From Tachypleus tridentatus (Eukaryota > Arthropoda > Merostomata > Xiphosura > Limulidae), in NCBI RefSeq assembly GCF_004210375.1, contig NC_134834.1, positions 154,771,290-154,835,289 of the forward strand: 64,000 nucleotides of DNA. The letters are read 5' to 3'. The position numbers and the translations under genes are program-made. Below, piece by piece: positions 49,467-61,400 of this stretch (the stretch's first letter is position 1; each line of letters begins with the position of its first letter). The notes beneath the pieces are model-generated. The model did no database searches. It saw only the letters and a program-made list of their open reading frames with translations, and had not been told where the DNA came from.

Positions 49467-52400
49467 CTGGAAAATTGAAGAAATGTTAGGTGAGAGAAAT
49501 TCTTTTTTCACTGGTTACTGAAATTCACTAATAAATAATGCTCTCAAATAATTTTATTCTATTTCAAGATTTTATATTTGATACATTTATTTATGTATAT
49601 TTTTACTTGGTATCAATGATAATTGCTTACATCCTACCAGTTTCAGATGCAACTTATTACAAATTCATTACTTTATTTATGAAATAAATACATTATTGTT
49701 TGATTTACAAAATTAACTCTACTATTGTGCTGAAGAGTGTCAAAGTGTTGAAACTGGACTGAAGAGGATTTAATTCCCAAATAAGAAATCTGTTGTGTTA
49801 CACAATGAACTGATGAGTTGGAAGCGATACTTTTACATTTTAATAAATAGAAATAATGTGTATCTCAAGATGGCTGGTATTGGTATTAACACTTTTACTA
49901 ATAAAGCAGAGAACAACATTTTGGTCTTCTTAGGTCATTTTCAGATTAACAAAGAAAGAGCTTGCAGCTGACCCTTGCTGGGCACAGTCAGTTGCAAACT
50001 CTCTCTTTGTTAACCTGAAGATGACCTAAGAAGGTCGAAACATTGTTCTCTGTTTTATTAGTAAAAGTGCTAACACCCATATCAGCTGTATAGAGAGACA
50101 TTTTTACTTCAAGTGAGTTTCTTGTCATTACATAATAAAAATAACATTTTTAGGCATACAAGGCCCATTTGAGTTACCAATTATTTTTGTACAGTGTAAG
50201 ACAATTTATTTTAGTGACTGCTGTGTCCCTAAAAATCCACAATCACTACTTTGATACAGTATTTGTTAACACTAATAATTTCAGAAACACACAAACTTCC
50301 AGTATTATATGTTTTATGAATCTTAAAATGAAAATGTCTTACCACAACTGTAGGTTAGTTCTTGTGAGCTTTTCAACTTTATCAGTCTAGTTTCTTATAA
50401 ATTACATACTTTACTCACTGTTGTAGTTAGTTGTCTATATTTTATTGTTGTCTACTTACTAGACAATCCAAGATCATATTTATTTCCCATATGAATGAGG
50501 TGTACTTTAAATACTTTTCTTTTATTCTTTCCAAGAATATGTCTCTGACAAGCAAGATATCTTTGCCAGTACGTGGTATAACAGATATATAGTGCAGTTG
50601 ACATATTACAATATGGAAAATCATTGAGATTTTTTGTTTGTAATACTACTAGGCATTAAAGAACTAATGTGGATCAAGAAAACAATTAAACTGGAGTGTT
50701 AAAACCACATCTGTACCAGATGTCTTTTGGTAGATGTATATTTAGTGGTCCAATGAATAAGATAGTAAGTACTAGAGAAAGCAATCATTCTATATGTCAA
50801 GTTTCTGTATTGGTATGTAACATCAAACAAAGTACAATCTCCTTCAGATTAACAAGGGCAAATATAAGTGATTTTATTTTTTTGAACTAATGTTTCTAGA
50901 AGTAGTGACATTGGATGGGAATAATATGCTGGTAATTTGTTAATGGCTATATTAAAAGTATCTGAAATTTATAGTGGTATTTTTGAGGAAGTAGTCATGT
51001 TTTATATTACATCATGACATTATGTTCCTTTAATAAACATCTTGTTCAGGAGTAAATTTTCTATTCTATAGTTTTTTTTAAGTAATTTATATGAGCTGTT
51101 TATCTTGAATATCACTGAAAAACAGCCTACTGAATAAGCAATAATAGAAATTCACATGCTGAAAAATTTTAACAGCAGTAAACATAAATAAATTGATATT
51201 TAAAAAAACAAAAAACCAAGACAGATGACTGTAGAAAGTAAATGTTATGTACAAGTCTTATTTGTTTAAGATATACATGTAAAATCAAATGAGAAATAAC
51301 TGTTCCAACCATCTAAAAATTTGAACTGATATACTACAATGATGGCAATAATCAACAGTATGTATTGCCAACTTTTGAGTTACTTTAACTGAATACTGAG
51401 ATATGACCATCGTCATCATAACTCACTCACAACCCTTATGTAGGTGAACCTGAGCCCTCAGATTCACATACTGGCACATTAACAACTAGGCCATGCTTAA
51501 CCCATATATACATGCTCATTATGGTAATGTTAATATGCTGCTGAGGCAAAGCTCAAACCATTATAAAAACTGATTGAATTAATACAGAATTTAAAATATA
51601 TGTATATATACTTCAATAGATTTAGCATATTACTGGTTTTATAGAAATGTACTCAATTTGAACTAAGATCTGGTAATGAATTTTAACAAGACCTTATTTG
51701 TTTAGTATCCCTTAGGCAAAAACCACATTTATGAAATACAAAACTGACCAAGGTCTGAGTAATTTTACAGTACTCTACATTGATTATAGAAGAGTTTTCA
51801 AGTCAGTAAATACATACTAAGTTAAAGCAATGCAAATCTACAGTGGATTAAGATAGAGTCAAAGAGTATACTAACAGCTAAAATTCAAATACGTTTGATG
51901 TACTTCAACAATAAACAATTTTGCAGCAAAATATACCAGATATATTAAATTGTATAATAAAATATAACTGACCTCAATGGTGTCTCTTGAAGATTTGGCA
52001 CCTACTACTTTTTCCTAGAGAAAAAAATACATTTATATAATTTTTGTTAGACAGAATTGTCTACTGATGAGCAGCCAAGAACTTTATTTACTCCATATTA
52101 CCAGGAACTGAGATGTATTTCATAAATTTTATTTTTTATCTAACCCCAGTTATTATAGTATAGTTATAACAGAAACACAAACTTCTACCAGTTATATTAC
52201 AAACAAAAATAAATATAACTATCTTACACACATATTTATTAGTCCAAAGTTATAATTTTCCTATGCTGAAAATGTATTTTGAACAAGTACTTACATCCAC
52301 TCGCATACATAACTATCCTCATTTAGTGCTACCCTCTATCTGCAAATTTTTTTCATATGCCACGAGGCTTTCTTTCACTCTAAATTCATATGGATTAACT

Positions 52401-55400
52401 TATTCTCACATGCAAATTATTATGCAACATATCTCCACCAGTAGTAGTGCTACACATCCACTTTAGTCCCTCTTTGATATTTTATCTATTTATCACTTTG
52501 AGTTTAGGCAGAAACAACAACATCAGTTGACACTGGGAATGAAGGGTGGAAAGTTTGAGCAAAGTGAAGTATCTGTCAGAAATACATTTTCAGTACAGGA
52601 AAATTATAACTTCCCACAAGGTACCTTACTTCTGTTTACATGCATAGCTAGACTACCATAATAAACAGACATCCTAATGACATCCATATGAAAGACATCC
52701 TAATGCAGGAACCATTTAATAAGAGGATTTTAGATGAGAAACCTTACCATTTCTTTCCAAAGTACATTCTTTGTCCAGATTTGGAAAAGTTGTGACAAAT
52801 CTGGGCAGAAACTTTTGAGAAGCACATCCTAATGGGAGAGAATATGGTTGGACAGTGATCCTAACTATAATATATTATAATTTCAATCTACCTGATGAAC
52901 ACAATATGGGTACAACAATGGACATCCCCAAGGTTTAAAGTGGCTAGGGCACAATGGAATATACATGGCAAGTCAGCTGCATCCAAAAATCAACTGCTGG
53001 GAATTGATATTATGTGGGAGGTAGGACAAGAATCACACCATTGGTAAGTCAACTAGAATCCAAAGCTCGAGTGTTTGGAACCTATATTCATGCAGGTGAT
53101 AAAAATGAGGACCATACCATCTTCACCTCAAGTTGAACTGACCAAAACCACTTCAAACACAGTAACATTCTTGACATAAAAACATCGAGGGGTAGCACAA
53201 GAGGTTTGGTTTGTTTTGAATTTTGAGCAAAGTTACTTAAGGGCTATCTGTCTCTTAATTTAGCAGTGTAAAACTAGAAAGAAGGCAGCTGGTCATCACC
53301 ACCCACTGCCAGCTCTTGGGCTATTCTTTTACCAATGAATAGTGGGATTGACCATCACATTATAGTGTCCCCACAGCTGAAAGGGCAAGGATGTTTGCTG
53401 CAATGGGGATTTGAACCTGTGACCCTTGGATTATGAGTCAAGTGTCTTAACCACCTGGCCATGTTGGGCCAGCACAAGAGGAAGCAGAGAAGTAACCAAC
53501 AAGTACACTCACTGTAACCTATGGCACTAGGTTAGTGTACTCAAGATGATTTGAGTGTGAGGGACCAAGGACACTTTGAACACATGAGAAGACTTATGTT
53601 GACTGGCTCAGCGAAATCCAAAAAGTAACCACTGGGAATCAACATAATGTTGGGTTGGAATGAGGAATCCCAATCTCATTACATATATGAGGACATGATG
53701 TTGAATGGTTCAGCTCTAAATCCAAACTTCAACCTCTGAAAACCAAATTTCATGCAGAAGTATGCTGAGTAATCTCAATTATTATGACAGTGCAGTCCAA
53801 AGCTACAACATTCTCTTGGACAATCTCATGTAGAAATGGAACATCCACTTCGAGGATATCTCAACATATGCACCAACAAAACATTACCATTGCACTCTCA
53901 TATGAATGGATACATTATTTATTATATTATACATTCTCATTCAGAAGGATACTTCAATGGTCCACCACCATGAAAGCTTGGAATTGGAACATGTAAGGCC
54001 TCTCTCACTCCACTGAAAAAAATAAGGGGGTGTGGGTGCAGTGGAGGAACATTAACACTAGAGGCAATGCAATGTGTGACCACAAATCCCTATTTTGAAA
54101 AGTAATTCCAATTTGTTTAATCTAAAGAATAGCAGAGATGGGCAGAAATTTCCTTCTGTTTTACTCTTGAAGTCCATGAGTGAATGTGGTTCAAAATGAG
54201 CATATTTCTTAAGCAAATATATCACATGGAATAAGCTATGAGTAATCTTGTAAAACACCTCATCTCTAGTTTATGTGAAGGTAATGAACACTGTATGTTT
54301 TGTGACCATGGTAATTATGAAAGTGATGTCAATATGGCTTTACAGCATAGGTTTTAGTACACTTCTAATTGATTTAAACATACATGGACAGGCATACTGA
54401 TCAAAACATGGGACAGACCCCTGAAAAATAAGATATATTACAACAGAAAAAAAACTTATCCAGTTAAAGACTCACCAAAGAGTGAAGGATGGTAACAGGT
54501 GGAAGACAATACCCTGACAATGAAAAAACAGCTACCACAGATACGGGAAGATAAGTGTATGAGGTATAGTCTTAGTTTTCAATATATAAAATACTTCCAC
54601 CAAATGATGTTGGATGAGATTTAGCTAAAAGATAAAATGCCTGATTGGAATGTAACACCAGGAATTGTTTATAAGAGGAACAAGACAAGAAATCAAAGTC
54701 CATAAAATCACAATCTGATCCTAAAGGGTAAGGGAGGAAAGAAAAAAAAATACATATAAGGGTGCAAGGGAATGAAACTGTGCAAAATGAAGTCAACAGA
54801 AAGAAGCATTGAAAGCAATGTATCAACCCAGAGCACATACAAAACAGAGAAGGTCATCTGGATCTAGCCAAGAATAAAGGTGGAAGATAGCGAGAAACAA
54901 AAATGACAAAAAGAATATTACACGTGAGCCCCCAAAGTGTAGGCTAGCAAGGTCAATCCAGAATGAAAAGAACTTAATGAGCCAAAATAGCCAAGGAATT
55001 CAAATATGTACAAGCCAGGAAGGATCAATCAGAAAGACCTAACCTGGATTATTAATGTTACCTTGGAAAGAAGACTAATGGAATGAAAAAAACTAATGTT
55101 ATGAACTGGATGCAACCCTGTCTGAGCATATCAAAAGCCAACTTGAGTGGATGATGAATCAGAGACCAAAAACAAAGAGGTAACTTGGAGTTGAGAAAGA
55201 AGCCAAATGCTTCCCATGGAGGCAGAGCTACCTAAATTTGAGGTTTGAGAGGAAACTCCTTGGAAAAAAATAGTGTGTTAGGACTGGAAAGGTGATCTGC
55301 AACAAGGATTAAAACATCTGAAACATGTCATGCCAGGAGACATGTCAAGTATAAAGATTAAAAAAGGGAGTTCCAATGTTTACCACAAAGGGAACAAGAA

Positions 55401-58400
55401 TGAGTGACCCTTGGTGAGTAATATAAGCCACCATCATCATACAGTTGGAATGAAACATAATTAGTAAAAACTGGACCAGAGGAATAAAGTGAGCTCAAGC
55501 ACATTAAACTGCTTGAAAAATAAGGGTACTAACTTAGACTTTTCATTCATAGACCACTGTCCTGAAGCCTCCTACTGATTGACCCATGTCCCCAAATTTG
55601 GAGATAAGCATCAGGGATAAGAAACAAATCTGGACAAGTGGAAAAAAGTGATAAATTCTACAATGTAGAGGATATGTTCAACTACCAATGCATACAGTCA
55701 AAAGAAGGAAGGAGGAAAATTAAGAAGATAATCCAAAGAAAACCTAGCGAGAGAACTTGTCATGCAGCATTTCAAGAAAAGACATCAAAAGGTGTCGGAC
55801 TCGTAGGGAGAAGTATTTACATAGAAGCCACATCCCCAAATGCATTAGACCTTTGATAGCAATAAGAAAGTTAGCCATAATGGTGTGAATAAAAGATAGC
55901 TCTATCAAATACATTCTTGTAGAAGAATGGATGGTCCCTCCAATAAAGGGGGGTGGTGTTCGAAAAGACACTCTCAAAATAGATTGGATTGTTAGGTAGA
56001 TAACAGGAAAAACCTTATCCAACTGGAAATTTTCCAACCACCTGTGTAAGTTCTGTAAGCAACAAATAGGTATGTTATGACCACCCCCATTTGGAAGGAG
56101 CTAACTGAAGCTAGATGCCCAAGTAGTGGTATTAATAAAATCCACCAAAATACAGAAGATCAGTAAAATGCAAATCACCTGATAAAAGCCATATAGAACT
56201 GAAACTACTCTGGAAGGCAAGGCAAAATCTGATAAAGAAACATGTGATGAAGGAACCTAACAAAGAATCCAAAGAAATGAAATATAAGAATATGTACCAT
56301 GGCATTTTCAATCCTGCAGAAATTACACACTTCATTGTGATAAAAAAAATATTAAAATGGGAAGTGACTGAGGTGGGACTGATCAATTTAGAAATCCAAT
56401 CAGCATCGAGCATCCTTAACAAATAGTGAAGCCCACAGGTATGACAAGATGGGAAGGTGCCAAATATGGAACATGAACAAAAATGGCAATGGCTCAAAAT
56501 GAAACAAAAAAGAATATAATATCACAGATACCCCATTTGATGCTGAATGTACAGGAGTAGCCCCAAAAGATGGATCAGTGGAGAAGAGGAGCTGACTGTA
56601 AAACACTGTTAGAAGTAAGCAGTAAATAAATAATACAAGACAGTGTTCCACCCCAGAAGTTTCCAAAAGCAGAGAAGCTATGTGTAATGGATTTACCGTT
56701 ATATGTTTATTTTAATACCTACATGTATTTCAGTTTGATGCATGTGATGTATATTGTTGGATATGTATTGCACAAGTCCTGCCTGTTCTGTAAATTTGTA
56801 GAAGATTTTTGAGAGTAATTATCAACAATTTTTGAATGTTCTATAATCTCGCATGATTGCATGCTCATCCCAAAGAGATGGAAAAGTTGAAGGATGCCCA
56901 TGTTCACAAGAAAAACATTAAACTATGAGAGATGGAGATAGGAGTAAGAGTTGGGCTGCTAGTACCTTAGTGTGGAGCCTGAAAGGAATGGGCTAAGCCA
57001 GACTGAGATATATGTTGAAAGAGGCATCCAAAAGGATTATATACAGTGTTAGAGTGAGAAGAAATGCCTCTGCTCTGATAAAAAATCCTAACTTACTTGC
57101 TTGCTCTGAAGAACAATGTCTTGGTATGGCATATTGCCAACTGACAAAATGATGCCAGCAGTAGCCAGATGTCCGTGGAATGGTGTAAACCCAAGCCCAC
57201 GGAATGGAGGTGACGAGAATAGGTTCATACGATTCAGCAGGACACATATGGAGCCAGCCAGTGCTAGTCCACAGTGGTAGAGTCCTGAACTGCAGTACCA
57301 GATCATTGTGCACAAAAAACTGATAGTGGTGGGATGACTCCACTATGGGAGCATGCAGATAAGGCATTGAAAACATACACAGTCTTGGCAAAAACTGACA
57401 ATGAAAAGTTAGAAATGAGTCCACTTGGAACCTTGAGGGATTTAGAAATTGATTTAGATGAGAAAGGTCAATGACTAGATATCAATCTCCCAACTTTTTG
57501 GGCACAAAAAGCAGACAGGAATAAAATCCATGAAGAACTAGAATGACTGTTTTCATTGTCCCCCTGACCAACAAATCTCTCATAGCATGGAATGAAGTTC
57601 CAAAACCTAAGGATCTGTTGGAGGCAGAAACACTAAAGCTTGGAGGAATAGTGGTGGCTGTGATGTGAGCTGAATGACTAATCTTGATGCAGGACCTGTA
57701 GAACCCATGGATCTGTGGTAAAGATTTTCCACATGTTCAGAAATTCTTGGAGCCAAGTCCCCATAGACCATGAAGGAATACAAGAGTTACCACTGCTGCC
57801 AGCATTCTGACTGATTGGAGAAACTTCATGGATATAGGTGGAATGTGTTATGGATACCCATGTACTGAGAGTTTTAGGTCAGTACATTTGAATAGAAACA
57901 TAACTATATCTCCATGTAGCAGCTGAGGAAATCCAAGAACCCAGTGATGACAGGGATAACAGGAAAAGGGAATATCAACCCTCAAAGACAAAGACTCTGG
58001 AATACTCACAAAAATCAAGGAGTGGAGAAAAGGGCCTCATATAACTTAGGAGGGCAGCAGTAGGTAAATGAGCTTTCTTCAACAAATCATCTCTATCCAA
58101 CAAGTCCCAACAACATACTAGCCAAGAGACCAGGAAAAGTGCAGAAGCTGACAATAAAACCAAGGAGAATGGTAACAACAGTCCCAACGTGTCATAAAAT
58201 TGATGTGGAAATTGCCGAGATGCTTCCTACTAAAGAAGGTGCAGGAATGATAAACATCTCAGCATTATGATTAGGGTCATATGAATCCTAAAAAATTGTG
58301 AACTATTCAACTTAAACAGAGACTCCCTTTCTGGAACTCCCACATTTCTAGGAGCAGGTCTATACTCTGAGAATTTAAATATGTTTCTACCTAGGGATAG

Positions 58401-61400
58401 CAAGTGAAAGAATGTTACTCTCACAAATGTGGCAGACAAGGCATAGCTGTTCCTACACAAAACTGAGTGATAAAACTGCCTACCTGAACTGCAATATCAA
58501 AGGATGGAGGGAAGAACAAAGTATTTTCCACCACAAAGGAAGTTACAAACACAAAAGCAACTTGGTAAAGACTTAAAAACACCATCCACTCAATGTACCA
58601 ATGCAAGAATAGAAGATGGAAGAAGCTGATCCAAACTGACCTTAGAGTAAAAGAAGGTGCTGGAAAAGATGAATCTGAACTCTCTCCAAAATATTCAGGA
58701 TCAGCTGCAAATGTGGCCTCACAACCCCCAAGAGAAAAACCCACAGACTGAATGTACATTCCATCTCATTACAGATAAGGTCTCAACCAAGAAAGATTTC
58801 CTCTCCTGATTTATGAGCAATACTAGATATCAGAGGAGAGATAAGAGAGACCTGATTTGCCTCTATACCAGCTAAGTTAATCCATGAATGCATGCTGAAA
58901 ATTGGAATGCCAAACAATTTTTTTTAATGAAAATCAATTAGGTAGTATAAAGACAACTCAAAGTATCTCCAACACTTACTATAGGGAAACCTGTTAGAGA
59001 AATGCTTTGGTTAGAACAAGTGACAATATTATCAGGAGGAAGATGAACCTGTACCTGTAATAAATACTGTGGGAGGAAACAAAAATAAATGATAGCTCCC
59101 ACACCAGTATGAAATATGCCTGAAGTATATAAGAGAAGACTGAACCACATCAGACACAGAGTATCCACAACCAGAGCTTAAGAGGTAGGATTGTATACTA
59201 AATGTGTAGAAGCAAGGAGGGGAAAGACAGTGATGGTAAAGTGTTCATAGTGGAAGCATATCTGCTGAAAACATCAGAGGGTGGAACAGTCACTATGTGA
59301 AAAGTATTGAGATAGGTGATCTGCCACAAATGCTGGAGCATTTGAAATATGATAGATCAACAACTGAATGTGGTGGTTATGAACCAAAAGAAAAATTCTA
59401 GAATTAGGAAAACTCAAGCCCAACGAGCAAGTACCTTGTTGTCAAGGGAAGAAAAAAACAAGAGGTGTCTGAATGAATTATAAGAAAACCAGACAGATAA
59501 AATAGAAGTTGACAGTAAGCCCATGAGTAGCCATTAGATTGAGAACACAGAGACAGAAAAACTTTGCTCCTGTAAGCCAAATGTTGGAAAAGAATCATGA
59601 GTTCAGAACCACATCTCAGTGAAATAAAGGCAGTGGATAGGTATGATTATATGAATGTTTGGCATGAGGCACATAGCCAACACAAAATTCCAACTGTCTA
59701 TACTCACCATAGATATGGAAACCAATATTTGTAACTCTGGATAGGTTGGAGGAAGAGAAATGTCCAGGGTTGTGTGGATTCAAGTGAGTGAACATGATCA
59801 CAAGAGGTTGAAAACAAGGTAATGGATCTTCAGATATACCTACATTGACAGACCAGAAAACAGTCTCACAAAGACTCAAGCAGGAAATAAAGGAGACAAA
59901 AGGCATGAGAGCCCTGGTATCAAAAGCACCATGTCAAACAGACAAACAAGTAGGGCTAGTCTGCAGTGCATATGAAGTGAGAGAGGCTCCTTAGTGAACA
60001 TAACACTGCATGGGTGATTTAGACTGAAATGGATAGCCAAATTAGACATCCCAAATGAGATAACTCTCAAAGGAAAAGAAAGGTTTCAACAGACAAAGCT
60101 ATATTGGATGAGGCAAGTAGAGGCTGAATACCCATGGAGTAGTGGAATTATAGGTCTTATAAACATAACCACTGAAGTAAAAAATCCATTAGACCCAATG
60201 TGAAAAAATATGGCCATAGCCAACTCGATGGAACCAAATATTTACACCAATGAAATGGAAGCAATACGAAGGCAGGCAAATCAAAATGTGTAGCAAGTGT
60301 TGAGACCCAGATTTGTTCATCCACTACTCGGGAGAAAATCCATTGGAGAATGAGAAACTACCCATTGGTAATCAAGAAAAGATCAAAATTGGGTCATTGG
60401 CCTATAATTTTCCATCTACATGTGAACAATAAAAAGACAGAAGTAAAACCCTACAGCAGAGATTAAGAACTATCTATGGCAGTTCCAACAGATGAGATGG
60501 AAAGTAGAAGTATAGGAAAAACTTTTGAGAAAGAACCTAAGGAACATGATAAAATGTAGTAAAATGAAGTTACCAGTGCAAAAAGTAGGAGAGTAGAGTT
60601 TCCAAAGGATTGAAGCCAAGGGGTGGCTCCAGAAATGACCTGCCTCTAAGACCCAAGTCAGCCAAGCTCTACAAGAAGAGGAATAATGAATAGTAAAAAG
60701 ATGGAGGCAACCCCACAAGGCCTACATGATGAGGAAACTAAGGGGAACCCCTTGTTCCAAGAGAAAAAAAAACAACTAATTGAGTAAAAATGATTACTGA
60801 AGACCTTCATTATATCAAGAGAAAATATATAATAAATACCATCAAAAAGACATCATACAGAAAAGATGCAATACATAGGTTGTTTAGAAGGGATTAAGGC
60901 AAAAAGAAGGTAACTATAACAAATGGAAGAAAATCAAGGATAAGGTAGAAAATTGTTATGTGCAAGCTGCCCCATTAAAGCTGATATGGTAGTGAAGAAA
61001 AACCTTCAAATGAAAATTAACACATTTGATGGGTAAAAGATAAAAACAAGGAAATAGAGAGAAAGAAAAGTATGGATCCTGAAACTGAAAGAAAGAAATG
61101 TGGTGAAAGAGGCTCATGCAACAAGGGGACTCAAGGTTTAGCAATGAATTACTGAAGAAAGACATACCTGTAGAATCCAAGCAGGGCAATAAATGGGACT
61201 GTCTGATCCACCTCATGAAGAGAAACTAAGAAGTAAAAGCAAATGTGGAAAAAACAATTATGGAACACAAGATGGGGCACGCTTACCTAAAGCAACAGAA
61301 ACAGGAATCTAGGAATGCTGGATACAAGAGCAGAATGTAACTAACCACATGATGTACAGTGACAATTAATATCACTGACCATCAGAATGTCTGCAGTCAT

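Noticed and set aside
56993-57424. 143-residue minus-strand open frame, the longest in the 53-61 kb tract, with several neighbours of 80-120 residues
   Set aside because: Composition (F, L, S, H, W-rich) is what the complement of purine-rich DNA gives. No domain, no splice-compatible partner, and related repeat copies (segments B and C) do not preserve the frame.
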